DNA of 64,000 nucleotides from Wocania arenilitoris (GCF_021728535.1 NZ_JAKKDU010000003.1:124001-188000), one strand, 5' to 3'; positions 43,565 to 52,538 are shown, numbered from the stretch's first letter. Made by a program: numbers and translations. Notes: generated from the letters alone by a model not told the origin.

Positions 43565-44743
43565 TTATTTTGAAGCCTCAAATTCAATAATTTTTACTTC
43601 TTGCCCGTCTTTAACACTTCTAGCTCCTTCGTTTACAATTTCAGTCCCATCTTTTATACCAGAAAGCACTTCTATATTATCACCTTGAGTTTTGCCAGTT
43701 TCAATAATTACACGATTTACAACTCCTTTGTTTTCAGATTTGTCTGAAATAGTATAAACGTACTGTTCGCCTTTTGCATTTTCAGAAATAATACTTTGTG
43801 GAATTAAAATAGCTTTATCGTTGGTATAATCGTTAATCTTAAGTTTAGCAGTTAAGTTTGGTTTAATAGATTTGTCTTTATTGTCTAAACCAACTTGTAT
43901 TTTAAATGTTCTGTTTGCAGGATTGATAAAATTTCCAGCTTGACGAACTTTGGCATCTACTTGTATATTTAAAACTGTAAAGTTTACCAATACATCTTTA
44001 CCAGCAACTACATCAGAAATGTAACGTTCGGGAACATCTGTTTCGATATACATATTTTGGAGATTTACAATTCTAAATAAAGGTGTTGAACCAGGAGCTA
44101 CAACAGATCCTTGTTCTGTTATTACATCATCAATAGTGCCTGTGAAAGGAGCACGAACTACTGTTTTTAAAACTTGATTTTGTAATTGGTTTACTGCTTG
44201 TTCTTGAGCTTCGTAGGTCGCTTTAGATTGTAAATATTGAATTTCGCTTCCAATATTTTGATTCCATAAGCGTTCTTGTCTCTCAAAAGTTGTTTTAGCT
44301 AAAGCTGTTTGAATTTTTAATTGTGCTAGTTGCTGGTTTAAGCCGCCATCATCAATTCTGGCTAATACTTGCCCTTTGCTTACACGCTGTCCTTCTTTTA
44401 CATAAACAGTAGATAAAACACCTGAAAACTCTGGATAAATAAGAATATTCTCTTTTGTACTAACATTTCCTTGTAATTCTAAAAAATGCATAAAAACAGC
44501 TTCTTTAGCCTCTATAGTAGTTATTAAAGGAATTTTTTCTTGAGGGTCTAGTTCTTTAATTTTTGCCTCAAGCCTTTTAAGTTGCGAAGTAATAGTTTGT
44601 TGTTCGCTGTCTAATTGAGTTTTATACTGTCTAATTTGTTCTAAATTATCAGTTGCTATAATATCTTCAATAGAAGCTTTTTTATCGCCTCCACATGAAG
44701 TTAATACAATTGTTACGATTAATAAGGAATATATTTTTTGCAT
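43565..44743 (-). CDS. RND efflux periplasmic adaptor (membrane fusion protein), lipoprotein
   Basis: 392 residues. The type II signal peptide ends at VLTSC (Cys17). A coiled-coil hairpin (~38-65 and ~130-180) frames the biotinyl-lipoyl-like half motifs (GQVLARIDDG and VVRAPFTGTI). Beta-barrel and membrane-proximal domains follow to ~385. It bridges the RND pump and TolC-type outer-membrane channel. Gene order and spacing (14 bp after the channel gene, 20 bp before the pump gene) show one operon. The lipid anchor is typical of AcrA-type adaptors. Confidence 0.92.
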   Translation of the reverse strand: MQKIYSLLIVTIVLTSCGGDKKASIEDIIATDNLEQIRQYKTQLDSEQQTITSQLKRLEAKIKELDPQEKIPLITTIEAKEAVFMHFLELQGNVSTKENILIYPEFSGVLSTVYVKEGQRVSKGQVLARIDDGGLNQQLAQLKIQTALAKTTFERQERLWNQNIGSEIQYLQSKATYEAQEQAVNQLQNQVLKTVVRAPFTGTIDDVITEQGSVVAPGSTPLFRIVNLQNMYIETDVPERYISDVVAGKDVLVNFTVLNIQVDAKVRQAGNFINPANRTFKIQVGLDNKDKSIKPNLTAKLKINDYTNDKAILIPQSIISENAKGEQYVYTISDKSENKGVVNRVIIETGKTQGDNIEVLSGIKDGTEIVNEGARSVKDGQEVKIIEFEASK

Positions 44744-44757
44744 TTTATGATTGATAT

Positions 44758-46080
44758 TTATTGGTTGATTTTAATGTTTAATAAGTTTTCTAATTCAGCT
44801 TTTTTATTGATAACATCAATTATAGCTTGTAAATATTCTTGTTGACTGGAGTATAATTGTGTTTGAGCTTGTCTTAAATCAAAACTGCTGGCAATACCTT
44901 CTTTATATTTAATGGTGTTTTTCTTTTCTATTTTTTGGGCAAGTGCTAAGTTTTGCTGTTTATTAGCATAAGTATCTATTGCCAATTGATATTCGTTTTT
45001 AGCATTCTTAAATTCAATTGCCAATTGGTTTTCGGTGTCTATTAAATTGTTTTTTGCTTTATCCCATTCAATCATAGCTCTTTGTCTTTTGGCTTTCCCA
45101 CCAAAAGAAGTGAAAATGGGTAAAGTTATAGTAAGGCCAGTAGCGGTTGAGAAAAACCAAGGTTGTTCGGGTTTTGAAAATGTGGAAAAAGATTCAGAAA
45201 TACCAAGGTAGCTTGAACTAACAAAAGCATTTATTTTTGGAAGTTGTTCCGACTTCTCTAATTTATATTCTAATCGTTTACTTTCGGCATCATTAGCTGC
45301 TATTTTATAATCAATATTGTTACTTATTTGATGGGTGTCGTTAATTAAATTCAAAGAAATATTTTTAACAATAAGCGATTCTAAAGAGTCGGTTAGCTCA
45401 ATAGTTTTATTTTGGTCTATACCTAATAAAATCTTTAAATAACCTTTTGAAATATCAGAAAGTGTTTCTAGACTTCTTAGATTGTTTTGTAAACTAGAAA
45501 GTGTTAATTGTAATTGTTCAACGTCTTCTTCTTCAGTCAATCCGTTTTCGAATATCTTTTTGGTTTCCTCCAAGTTATCAGTTAATACCTTAATATTATT
45601 TTTGGTAATTTCTATACTTTCTTTAGTTAATAAAGCGTTATTATAGGCACTAACCACATTGGTTTCAATAGCGTTCACTGTTTTGTCTTTGGCGTTATCA
45701 GAAATTTCCAAAAACACTTTATTTGATTGTAGACCAACAATGTAGCCGCCATCAAAAAGTAATTGATTTAACCTAACACTGGGAGTTAGTTGATGTTTTG
45801 GAAAAAAGAATGAAAAAGGATCACCAGGAGCTGGTTCAAAAGGTCTTACGACATTAAAAGTATAATCGACATTAGCACTAATTTGAGGCAACCCTCTTGC
45901 AGTTGTCTCCCAAACTTGTTGTTTAGCAGCAAGAATATTTAAATCGGCGTTCTTTATATTTCTGTTATTTTCTAAAGCATAGTCTATGGCTTCTTGTAAG
46001 GAAAAACTACTCGTATCGTTTTGCGAAAAAATTGCAATTGAACTAAATAAACTAAAAACTAAAATTAGTTTGTTCTTCAT
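44758..46080 (-). CDS. TolC-family outer-membrane efflux protein
   Basis: A 440-residue outer-membrane protein. The signal peptide ends near residue 20 (IFSQN). Two long TolC-like repeats follow, each with long coiled-coil helices (SLQEAIDYALENNRNIKNAD; NAKNEYQLAIDTYANKQQN) and short barrel strands. A family-typical GLTITLPIF strand lies near 310. It is the exit duct of the tripartite pump. It is one base downstream of the tetR gene, so the two are probably translated in a coupled manner. Confidence 0.9.
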   Translation of the reverse strand: MKNKLILVFSLFSSIAIFSQNDTSSFSLQEAIDYALENNRNIKNADLNILAAKQQVWETTARGLPQISANVDYTFNVVRPFEPAPGDPFSFFFPKHQLTPSVRLNQLLFDGGYIVGLQSNKVFLEISDNAKDKTVNAIETNVVSAYNNALLTKESIEITKNNIKVLTDNLEETKKIFENGLTEEEDVEQLQLTLSSLQNNLRSLETLSDISKGYLKILLGIDQNKTIELTDSLESLIVKNISLNLINDTHQISNNIDYKIAANDAESKRLEYKLEKSEQLPKINAFVSSSYLGISESFSTFSKPEQPWFFSTATGLTITLPIFTSFGGKAKRQRAMIEWDKAKNNLIDTENQLAIEFKNAKNEYQLAIDTYANKQQNLALAQKIEKKNTIKYKEGIASSFDLRQAQTQLYSSQQEYLQAIIDVINKKAELENLLNIKINQ

Positions 46081-46081
46081 T

Positions 46082-46687
46082 TTATGATTGATTTGATGTT
46101 ATAAATTGATTTAATATCTCAAGCCCTTTTACTGTACAAATACCTCTTAAATGATATTCTAAAAAGTTGCTCATAAGCATATTTATTGAGAATTTTTTAA
46201 GTGGGAACAGGTCTTTATCTTTTATTGCAAGCATTGAGTTAAAATAAATTCTTGAAATAAATTCTACGCTAATAGAATCTCGATATAAACCTAGTTTTAT
46301 GCCTCTATTTAAATTATTAGTAACACAGGTTTGCATTACTTCAAACTGTTTATTTTTTAATGTGTTAAATATATTGGGGTAATATTTTTGAAGCTGATAT
46401 TGAGGAGAAGATTTTTCATCTTTTAAATGCTCCATTATAAATTGCTTTATGCTGTAAATTTCTTCAATAGGGTTTTTTTCTAATGCGCAAATGTGGTCTA
46501 TACCACAAGAAATAGACTCAAATAAATTAAGTGTAGTAGCTTCTACAAGCTTAGTTTTGTTATCAAAATGCTGATAAATAGTTTTTTTAGAAACGCCCAA
46601 AGCATTAGCAATATCGTCCATAGTTACGCTTTTAAAACCGTAGTTTAAAAACAAATCTGTTGCCCCTAATAATATTTTATCTCTCAT
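46082..46687 (-). CDS. TetR/AcrR-family regulator of the efflux operon
   Basis: A 201-residue regulator. The N-terminal helix-turn-helix (MRDKILLGATDLFLNYGFKS, then MDDIANALGVSKKTIYQHF at 22-40) is followed by a ligand-binding helical domain with a Cys-containing segment (SISCGIDHICALEKN). It is first in the operon, with a 28-bp palindrome just upstream, so it probably represses its own operon until a ligand binds. Its stop is one base before the tolC start. Confidence 0.9.
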   Translation of the reverse strand: MRDKILLGATDLFLNYGFKSVTMDDIANALGVSKKTIYQHFDNKTKLVEATTLNLFESISCGIDHICALEKNPIEEIYSIKQFIMEHLKDEKSSPQYQLQKYYPNIFNTLKNKQFEVMQTCVTNNLNRGIKLGLYRDSISVEFISRIYFNSMLAIKDKDLFPLKKFSINMLMSNFLEYHLRGICTVKGLEILNQFITSNQS

Positions 46688-46710
46688 AATTGGCAGTAAA
46701 ACTACAATAG

Positions 46711-46738
46711 GAAACTTTAAAAACCTAAAAAGTTTCCA
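46711..46738 (-). promoter_or_regulatory. Candidate TetR operator
   Basis: GGAAACTTT (46711-46719) and AAAGTTTCC (46730-46738) are perfect 9-bp arms around a 10-bp spacer, 24 bp upstream of the tetR start. Position and symmetry fit an autoregulatory TetR site. It is also 74 bp before the divergent prenyl synthase gene. Confidence 0.6.
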
Positions 46739-46811
46739 AAGTTTTAATGTTTTTTAACATATCCTTTAAATTCAAGTTTTTAATTATGATGAATTAAACT
46801 ATTTTTGTTTA

Positions 46812-47786
46812 ATGCTTTCAATAAAAGAATACCAAGAAAAATTTGTTGCGTTTTTAAACAATTATTCAACTGTAAAAGAACCTCAAACCTTATACAATCC
46901 GATTAGCTATATTTTAAATTTAGGCGGAAAAAGGTTACGACCAGTTTTAACCTTAATGACTACCGATATTTTTAATGCAGATTATAAAAACGCATTAAAC
47001 GCAGCATTAAGTATAGAAGTTTTTCATAATTTTTCGTTAGTACACGATGATATTATGGATGGTGCACCATTGCGTCGTGGACAAAAAACTGTGCACGAAA
47101 AGTGGGATGTAAACACCGGTATTCTCTCTGGCGATGCTATGTTAATTATGGCGTATCAGTTATTTGAAAATTATGATGCCAACACCTTTCAATCTTTAGC
47201 AAAACTCTTTAGTAAAACGGCTTTAGAGGTATGCGAAGGTCAACAATATGATGTGGATTTTGAAACTAGAGACAATGTAACTATAGTTGAGTATTTAAAA
47301 ATGATTGAATATAAAACAGCCGTTTTAGTTGGAGCTGCAATGAGAATGGGAGCTATTGTTGCAAACGCTTCCAAGGAAGACCAGAACAACATTTATGAGT
47401 TTGGTAAAAATTTAGGAATCGCTTTTCAATTGCAAGACGATTATTTAGATGCTTTTGGAAACCCTGAAACTTTTGGCAAACAAGTTGGGGGTGATATTAT
47501 TGAAAATAAAAAAACCTACTTGTATATAAAGGCTTTGGAGTTTTCTGCTGAAGAGGATAAACAAAAATTGCAGCATTTATTTAGTATAAATACTAACGAG
47601 TCTAAGGATAAAATAGAAACTGTAAAACAGATTTTTATATCATCAGGTTCGGCTAATGCCACCAAAGAAGCTATTCATAATTATACGGCTAAAGCGTTTT
47701 CTGTTTTAGAGCTTTTAAATATTTCTGAGGACAAAAAGAACTTGTTGAATGATTTTGGAAATAGCCTTATGAATAGAAATGTATAA
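46812..47786 (+). CDS. Polyprenyl (isoprenyl) diphosphate synthase
   Basis: A 324-residue trans-prenyltransferase. The first aspartate-rich motif DDIMD is at 79-83 and the second DDYLD at 209-213; GGKRLRPVL (38-46) binds IPP. The residue five places before DDIMD is Phe74; an aromatic there shortens the product in known enzymes, so a C15-C20 product is more likely than long-chain. That is a rule-based inference. It would use precursors made through dxs. A one-base overlap links it to the next gene. Confidence 0.9.
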   Translation: MLSIKEYQEKFVAFLNNYSTVKEPQTLYNPISYILNLGGKRLRPVLTLMTTDIFNADYKNALNAALSIEVFHNFSLVHDDIMDGAPLRRGQKTVHEKWDVNTGILSGDAMLIMAYQLFENYDANTFQSLAKLFSKTALEVCEGQQYDVDFETRDNVTIVEYLKMIEYKTAVLVGAAMRMGAIVANASKEDQNNIYEFGKNLGIAFQLQDDYLDAFGNPETFGKQVGGDIIENKKTYLYIKALEFSAEEDKQKLQHLFSINTNESKDKIETVKQIFISSGSANATKEAIHNYTAKAFSVLELLNISEDKKNLLNDFGNSLMNRNV

Positions 47787-48133
47787 TGAATTTACCATCT
47801 ACTTTTGAGGATTTAATTGATGAAGCAAACCAGTTAAACTTATATAAAAAATTAATTCTTCAGCTCAATAAAGACTTTTTATTAGCTAATATTGATTTAG
47901 ATTTTCATGAAGACATTTTACCAACAAGTTTAAAATTTTTGTTGCATGAAACGGTATATAAGCTTATTCAAGAAAAATTCACAAACTATTTAAATTTACT
48001 TTATATAATTGATGTTCCTGAAAAGCAGGTTAAAGCTTTAGACGGGAATGATACTTTAAAATTATCTGAAGAGGTGTCCTTATTAATTTTAAAGCGCGAA
48101 TGGCAAAAAGTTTGGTTTAAAAACAACTACTAA
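47786..48133 (+). CDS. Conserved-looking hypothetical protein coupled to prenyl synthase
   Basis: A 115-residue soluble, helical protein. It has no signal peptide or known motif. Notable segments are LKFLLHETVYKLIQEKFTNY and a C-terminal LILKREWQKVWFKNNY. Its ATG overlaps the prenyl synthase stop by one base (TAATG), so it is translated with it. Constant pairing would suggest a role with isoprenoid synthesis, but this could not be checked. Function unknown. Confidence 0.55.
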   Translation: MNLPSTFEDLIDEANQLNLYKKLILQLNKDFLLANIDLDFHEDILPTSLKFLLHETVYKLIQEKFTNYLNLLYIIDVPEKQVKALDGNDTLKLSEEVSLLILKREWQKVWFKNNY

Positions 48134-48138
48134 TCTTA

Positions 48139-48182
48139 AATAAGGATAGATTTATCCTTATTAAAATATTATTATAACTTTG
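48139..48182 (+). promoter_or_regulatory. Candidate Rrf2 operator and promoter
   Basis: AATAAGGATA (48139-48148) and TATCCTTATT (48153-48162) are perfect 10-bp arms around GATT. TAACTTTG at 48175-48182 matches the -7 element. The palindrome is at about the -30 position, where binding would block polymerase. Confidence 0.6.
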
Positions 48183-48200
48183 TACTAAAATACAATCGGT

Positions 48201-48635
48201 ATGTTTTCAAAAGCTTGCGAATACGGAATAAAAGCATCAATTTTTATTGCAATAAATTCTTATGAAGGTAGGCGTGTAAGCCCAAAAGAGATTGCAGAAA
48301 AAATTGATTCTCCTCAAGCTTTTACTGCTAAAATTTTGCAAGCCTTAGTTAGACATGATATTGTAAATTCTATAAAAGGTGCTTACGGTGGTTTTGAGAT
48401 TGATAGAAATAAAATTGGAGGTATTAAACTAAGTCATATAGTAACTGCTATAGATGGTGATTCAATTTATAATGGATGCGGTTTAGGATTACGCAAATGT
48501 GACGAATTACATCCATGTCCTGTACACGATAAATTTAAAGCTATTCGGGAAGGATTAAAACAAATGTTAGAAAATACTAGTCTAGAAGAATTAGCACTTA
48601 ACATTAAATCTGGCGCATCCTTTTTAAAGGTTTAA
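48201..48635 (+). CDS. Rrf2-family regulator with cysteine triad (NsrR/IscR-like)
   Basis: A 144-residue winged-helix regulator. The N-terminal helix-turn-helix reads EYGIKASIFIAI, PKEIAEKID and AFTAKILQALV. The wing is KGAYGGFEI at 59-67. Three cysteines (93, 100, 106) in NGCGLGLRKCDELHPC fit iron-sulfur cluster binding with the C-x6-C-x5-C spacing close to NsrR/IscR. NsrR-type members sense nitric oxide. It converges on, and overlaps by 4 bp, the nosY gene, and so may regulate nitrogen-oxide genes, including itself through the palindrome upstream. Whether it controls nos is unproven. Confidence 0.82.
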   Translation: MFSKACEYGIKASIFIAINSYEGRRVSPKEIAEKIDSPQAFTAKILQALVRHDIVNSIKGAYGGFEIDRNKIGGIKLSHIVTAIDGDSIYNGCGLGLRKCDELHPCPVHDKFKAIREGLKQMLENTSLEELALNIKSGASFLKV

Positions 48636-49414
48636 AAATCTTTCTTTCTAGACTTAAATACAATTCTTAAAACCGGTAAAACGACCCAAATGGTTAACAT
48701 TGCAAAGGAAACTATTAAGCCAAAATTAGTGCCAAAAAACTGCTTAAAAATAGCACCTGTATAACCTAATAAAGCTGATATATCTAGCTTTAAAAGAATA
48801 AGTGTTCTTGATAAATCGATTGGATTAAGCATCGTGCCAACTAACGATAATTTATCTAATGGATAATCTTCAAACATAACCAAGGTCATTAAAAATATCC
48901 CATCATAAATTATAGCAAGAAAGAGCCACAACAATATGGCGTAGCCAAAACCTTTTATTTTATTTTCATTTGATAAGGCAATATTAAAAGCTAGTGCCGT
49001 AAATATTAATGTAAGGAACACACCTGTAACAAGTAATAGTGAAAAATCCCATATCGCACTACTTTCAAACAATCCATAAAATATAAAAGGAATACCTAAG
49101 CCTAATATTAAACTCATTGAAAGTGATAATGCAACACCCAAATATTGACCTAAAAATATGGATGATCGTTTTAAGGGTTGTGCCAATAATAATTCAGTAA
49201 ATTCTTTTGAATTATAGTAATACATGACACCAAAAATAGTACCTATTAATGGTACTAAAACTATAATAACATTCATTAAAGTGATGACTGCTTTTGATAA
49301 GTCGTTATTTAAAAACAACAGCACAATTCCCAGCAATAAATAAAATGCAAAGTATACATAACTCCAGCGACTGCGGATTAAATCAAAAAAACTATATTTT
49401 AATATTTTAAGCAT
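48632..49414 (-). CDS. nosY: NosY-type ABC permease
   Basis: A 260-residue inner-membrane protein with about six membrane segments (RSRWSYVYFAFYLLLGIVLLF at the N-terminus). It has the ABC-2 type pattern of NosY and is the partner of the NosF ATPase, which it overlaps by 8 bp. The NosFY complex with NosD is needed to assemble the copper-sulfide centre of NosZ, probably by delivering a sulfur species. It is the last gene of the nos operon. The end overlaps the convergent Rrf2 gene by 4 bp. Confidence 0.88.
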   Translation of the reverse strand: MLKILKYSFFDLIRSRWSYVYFAFYLLLGIVLLFLNNDLSKAVITLMNVIIVLVPLIGTIFGVMYYYNSKEFTELLLAQPLKRSSIFLGQYLGVALSLSMSLILGLGIPFIFYGLFESSAIWDFSLLLVTGVFLTLIFTALAFNIALSNENKIKGFGYAILLWLFLAIIYDGIFLMTLVMFEDYPLDKLSLVGTMLNPIDLSRTLILLKLDISALLGYTGAIFKQFFGTNFGLIVSFAMLTIWVVLPVLRIVFKSRKKDF

Positions 49415-50114
49415 GATTTTCAGTTAAAATGGATGCAATGGCATGTTCGAAATCTGGTTGACTTGTCTTGGTTTTTAAATCTTGAATAGAACCCTTAAAG
49501 TATATTTGTCCTTCTAAAATAAATACTATTTCATCAGAAACCTCTTCAACAAAACTCATAATATGTGAGGTAATTAAAATGGTTTTGCCATTTGCTTTTT
49601 CTTTTTGAATTAAGTCTTTTAGCCGTATTAAAGATATAGGGTCTAAACCAGTTGTTGGTTCATCAAGAATTATTAACGGACAATCAAACATAAACGTTAG
49701 TACAATGTTTACCTTTTGTTTAGTTCCTCCCGAAAGATTACCTAATTTTTTATTTAAAAATGGTTTAAGTTTGAAAAGCTCTATCAACCTCTCATCATCA
49801 GAAGTGTTGCCTCTTAAATCTTTAATCATTTTTATAAGTTCTCTTACTTTTAAATTACTTGGAAAATTGGCTATTTGTGGTAAGTAATCAATTTTATGTC
49901 TGTAATCAGAACTTTTCTTTATATTCTCACCTAACACAGATATTTCACCTTTATTAGGAATAACCATGCCTAAAATTGATTTTATCAACGTAGTTTTACC
50001 TGAACCATTTGGTCCCAGAACTGCGAAAATACCACCTTCATTGATGTTTAAATCTACCCCTTTTAGCACTTGGTTTTTGCCGAATTTTTTATGTAAGTTC
50101 TGTATGCTTACCAT
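49407..50114 (-). CDS. nosF: NosF-type ABC transporter ATPase
   Basis: A 235-residue ATPase with Walker A GPNGSGKTT (34-42), Q-loop PQIANFP, signature LSGGTKQK near 137-144, Walker B LIILDEPTTG, and switch His in ITSHIMS. It powers NosY, as part of NosDFY in NosZ maturation. It overlaps nosD by 7 bp and nosY by 8 bp, so translation is tightly coupled. The assignment rests on position and sequence together. Confidence 0.9.
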   Translation of the reverse strand: MVSIQNLHKKFGKNQVLKGVDLNINEGGIFAVLGPNGSGKTTLIKSILGMVIPNKGEISVLGENIKKSSDYRHKIDYLPQIANFPSNLKVRELIKMIKDLRGNTSDDERLIELFKLKPFLNKKLGNLSGGTKQKVNIVLTFMFDCPLIILDEPTTGLDPISLIRLKDLIQKEKANGKTILITSHIMSFVEEVSDEIVFILEGQIYFKGSIQDLKTKTSQPDFEHAIASILTENHA

Positions 50115-51343
50115 GTGTTATTTTTTATTAAAGGATTATTGTCCAACAAATTATCTGGTGTAAATACTGGTGATACTTTTTCAGAAAAATCGATAATATC
50201 TATAAACAAACTCCTGAGTAAAATAATGGTTTCTGGTGTTCTATTTACAATATAGGAAAACAATTTTACTGGTCTGTAAGGCACATCGCCTACGCCATCT
50301 TTATCAAGGTCGTAACCAGTATAATTGCTCCAATAATTTCTATCAAAAACATTATCATTTACTTTGCTATTATAGGAAATATCAAAAGAATTATACAAAA
50401 AATTGTTTTCAACAAAACTGTTGGCATAACAGGCACCACGCACTTTAATTGCCCAACCGTTATTTAAAAAATCATTGTTTTTGTAAACAATTCGATTAGA
50501 GCCCTCTATATTTATACCAATTGTGTTTTCTTCAAAAGTGTTTCCAATAATTTCGGCATCATTTATTTCTTTTAAAAGCATGCCATAAGAAGCAGTACCC
50601 CAATTTTCTTTAAAAGTATTATTGAGCATTTTTATTTTTTTGGAAAACATTACTGCTACTCCTGCTCCGTTATTTTCAAATGTATTGTCTTGATACACAT
50701 CGTCGTTTGAGAACATAAAATGAAGTCCGTATCTCAAATTTTCTGCACTAACGTTGTTTTTAATTAAGCAGTCATCCGAAAATTCTAAATAAATACCATC
50801 TCGAACGTGCTCAACATAGTTGTGCTCAATTTCAATATGATTACTATACCAAAGCTGGATGCCATTTCCAGAGTTGTACTCGTTAACTGCATCTCCTATA
50901 ATTTTGTTGTGATAAACTTTTCCGTGGTTAGATTTTTCAATGTAAATGCCAAAAAACAGCTTTTCTAAAACAACATTTTGAATGATAAAGTTTTTGCTTT
51001 TACGTACACGAATTGCTGCAAAGTCTTCGGTATAACTTGTTCCTACATTAATAATAAACAGACCATCTATAGTTACGTTATCAGATATTATCGTAAAAAT
51101 TTCGCCTTTAAGTTCACCATCAATAACTGGATAATTTTTACCAATAATTACAAGTGGTTTGTTTACTGAGATTTCATATTCTTTGTAAGTGCCCTTTTTT
51201 ACAATTATAGTGTCAAAATCTTTGGCTTGAGAAATGGCAGTTTTAAGCGATGAAATATTGCACGAATTACAAACCTCAATGGTTTTTGCCATGGTTGTAC
51301 TGGCCATAAGAATGGTTGAAAAAAAAACGATTAAATTTTTCAT
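50108..51343 (-). CDS. nosD: NosD copper-maturation protein
   Basis: A 411-residue periplasmic protein. The signal peptide ends at about residue 19 (STTMAKT). A right-handed beta-helix of parallel repeats follows, with the family's GNGIQLWYSNHIEIEHN, DGIYLEFSD and SYGMLLKEINDAEIIGNTFEENTIGI turns. NosD works with NosF and NosY to assemble the CuZ cluster of NosZ. Start spacing is 4 bp after nosL. Length matches the family (~400-440). Confidence 0.92.
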   Translation of the reverse strand: MKNLIVFFSTILMASTTMAKTIEVCNSCNISSLKTAISQAKDFDTIIVKKGTYKEYEISVNKPLVIIGKNYPVIDGELKGEIFTIISDNVTIDGLFIINVGTSYTEDFAAIRVRKSKNFIIQNVVLEKLFFGIYIEKSNHGKVYHNKIIGDAVNEYNSGNGIQLWYSNHIEIEHNYVEHVRDGIYLEFSDDCLIKNNVSAENLRYGLHFMFSNDDVYQDNTFENNGAGVAVMFSKKIKMLNNTFKENWGTASYGMLLKEINDAEIIGNTFEENTIGINIEGSNRIVYKNNDFLNNGWAIKVRGACYANSFVENNFLYNSFDISYNSKVNDNVFDRNYWSNYTGYDLDKDGVGDVPYRPVKLFSYIVNRTPETIILLRSLFIDIIDFSEKVSPVFTPDNLLDNNPLIKNNTW

Positions 51344-51347
51344 GAAA

Positions 51348-51836
51348 CTAGTCTTTAAAATGGTCTAGTAACTCTGTCCAAGAATAAAGATCGCCTCCTT
51401 TTTCAGATTGAAATTTTTTAGCATCGTTTACATTTTTAAAGGCAGATAAATAAGCTCCCATTGGGCTTGGTATATTTTCACTTATTAAAAAAGTTGCTTT
51501 TGTTGCATCGATTAACGCTTCTGGTTCGGTATAATTATTTGATAAGTATAGCTTAATTTCATTTATTTCAAATTCTTTCATGAAATTAATCATACATTCT
51601 GAGGCGTCAAATTTATAGACCTTGCCTTTTTTAGTAACTACCTCTGCTGCATGAACTTTATCAACAATAGTCATTTTACAAAAATGGCAACCGTCATTAC
51701 CATAATCAATAGCTTGAGGTGATACATTGCAACTAATAAATATTAGCAACAATGCCATAAGGGTATAGTGTTTTAGCGTTTTACTCACGTCACTTTTATT
51801 GATTAGGTGTTCGTGAAAACGTTTAGCGTTTTTCAT
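51348..51836 (-). CDS. nosL: NosL copper chaperone lipoprotein
   Basis: 162 residues from the first ATG. A lipobox FISC (Cys36) lies unusually far in, so the true start may be Met27 (51758), which gives a normal type II signal peptide. The copper-binding motif CHFCKM is at 50-55. A second Cys in ASECMINFM and a late PSPMGAYLSAF segment are typical. NosL delivers Cu(I) to NosZ on the periplasmic side. It is between the membrane protein and nosD in the operon. Confidence 0.9.
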   Translation of the reverse strand: MKNAKRFHEHLINKSDVSKTLKHYTLMALLLIFISCNVSPQAIDYGNDGCHFCKMTIVDKVHAAEVVTKKGKVYKFDASECMINFMKEFEINEIKLYLSNNYTEPEALIDATKATFLISENIPSPMGAYLSAFKNVNDAKKFQSEKGGDLYSWTELLDHFKD

Positions 51837-51872
51837 TTTTTAGTGTTTTATTTTGTCTTTTCTAATTGTTTA

Positions 51873-52463
51873 TCAAGTTTTATTTTGGTTTTTCTTTCCA
51901 ACTAAATAAGCAAAAAGGCTTGCAGCAATACCTAGCCCTAAAAATAAAGCACCAAGTTGCGGATAAGAATGTGCTCTAAAATTTAAAATATCCTTACTGC
52001 CAAATAGTGGTGGCTGAAAACCCATAACGGTTCCATCAGGATTTGTAAATTTCATGATAGCTTTTGGGTCAAGGTCATGCCCATAATCATGTTCCCAAAG
52101 ATAAAAATCGTATAAACCAGCACAACTCAAAACTATCATTAAAATAAACCAAGACAAAAACCATTTATAATTTCCAAAATACGCGATAACTAAGCCAATT
52201 ATAGTTGTAATAATAATTCCTGCTGGAAATATTTTAAACTCAGGTATAGCTTCAGGAATATACTTCATCCCTACATAATGATTCATGAGGTTGATGTTTT
52301 TAATATCGTGAGGATGTACATCAGAAAAGTCATTAATGTGAATATACATTCCCAATGGAGTAGGGTATTGCGGAGCTTCAAGAGTGATTTTCCATAAAGG
52401 AAATACAAATAATCCTAATGGTAAAAGCGCAGCAATAAGCATAATAATGTTTGACTTCTTCAT
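51873..52463 (-). CDS. Polytopic membrane protein of the clade II nos cluster (NosB-like)
   Basis: A 196-residue protein with about four hydrophobic segments (~7-24, 80-97, 101-120, 170-187). A large extracytoplasmic loop is rich in His and acidic residues (HINDFSDVHPHDIKN, and DFYLWEHDYGHDLDPKAI). Clade II nos operons usually carry a membrane protein next to nosZ, called NosB in Wolinella. Its position and topology fit, but similarity was not computed. The His/Asp loop could bind copper. It lies 117 bp after nosZ with a hairpin in between. Confidence 0.65.
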   Translation of the reverse strand: MKKSNIIMLIAALLPLGLFVFPLWKITLEAPQYPTPLGMYIHINDFSDVHPHDIKNINLMNHYVGMKYIPEAIPEFKIFPAGIIITTIIGLVIAYFGNYKWFLSWFILMIVLSCAGLYDFYLWEHDYGHDLDPKAIMKFTNPDGTVMGFQPPLFGSKDILNFRAHSYPQLGALFLGLGIAASLFAYLVGKKNQNKT

Positions 52464-52505
52464 CGTTTAAGATTTAGTGATTTTAACTATTAGTGTTTTA
52501 TAAAG

Positions 52506-52538
52506 AAAGGCGAGAGCGAAAAGACAACTCTCGCCTTT
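52506..52538 (-). promoter_or_regulatory. Hairpin between nosZ and accessory genes
   Basis: AAAGGCGAGAG and CTCTCGCCTTT form a perfect 11-bp stem with an 11-base loop, 43 bp after the nosZ stop. In the direction of transcription it is followed by CTTTAT, a weak T-run. It may be a partial terminator or mRNA stabiliser giving more NosZ than accessory proteins. Confidence 0.6.
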
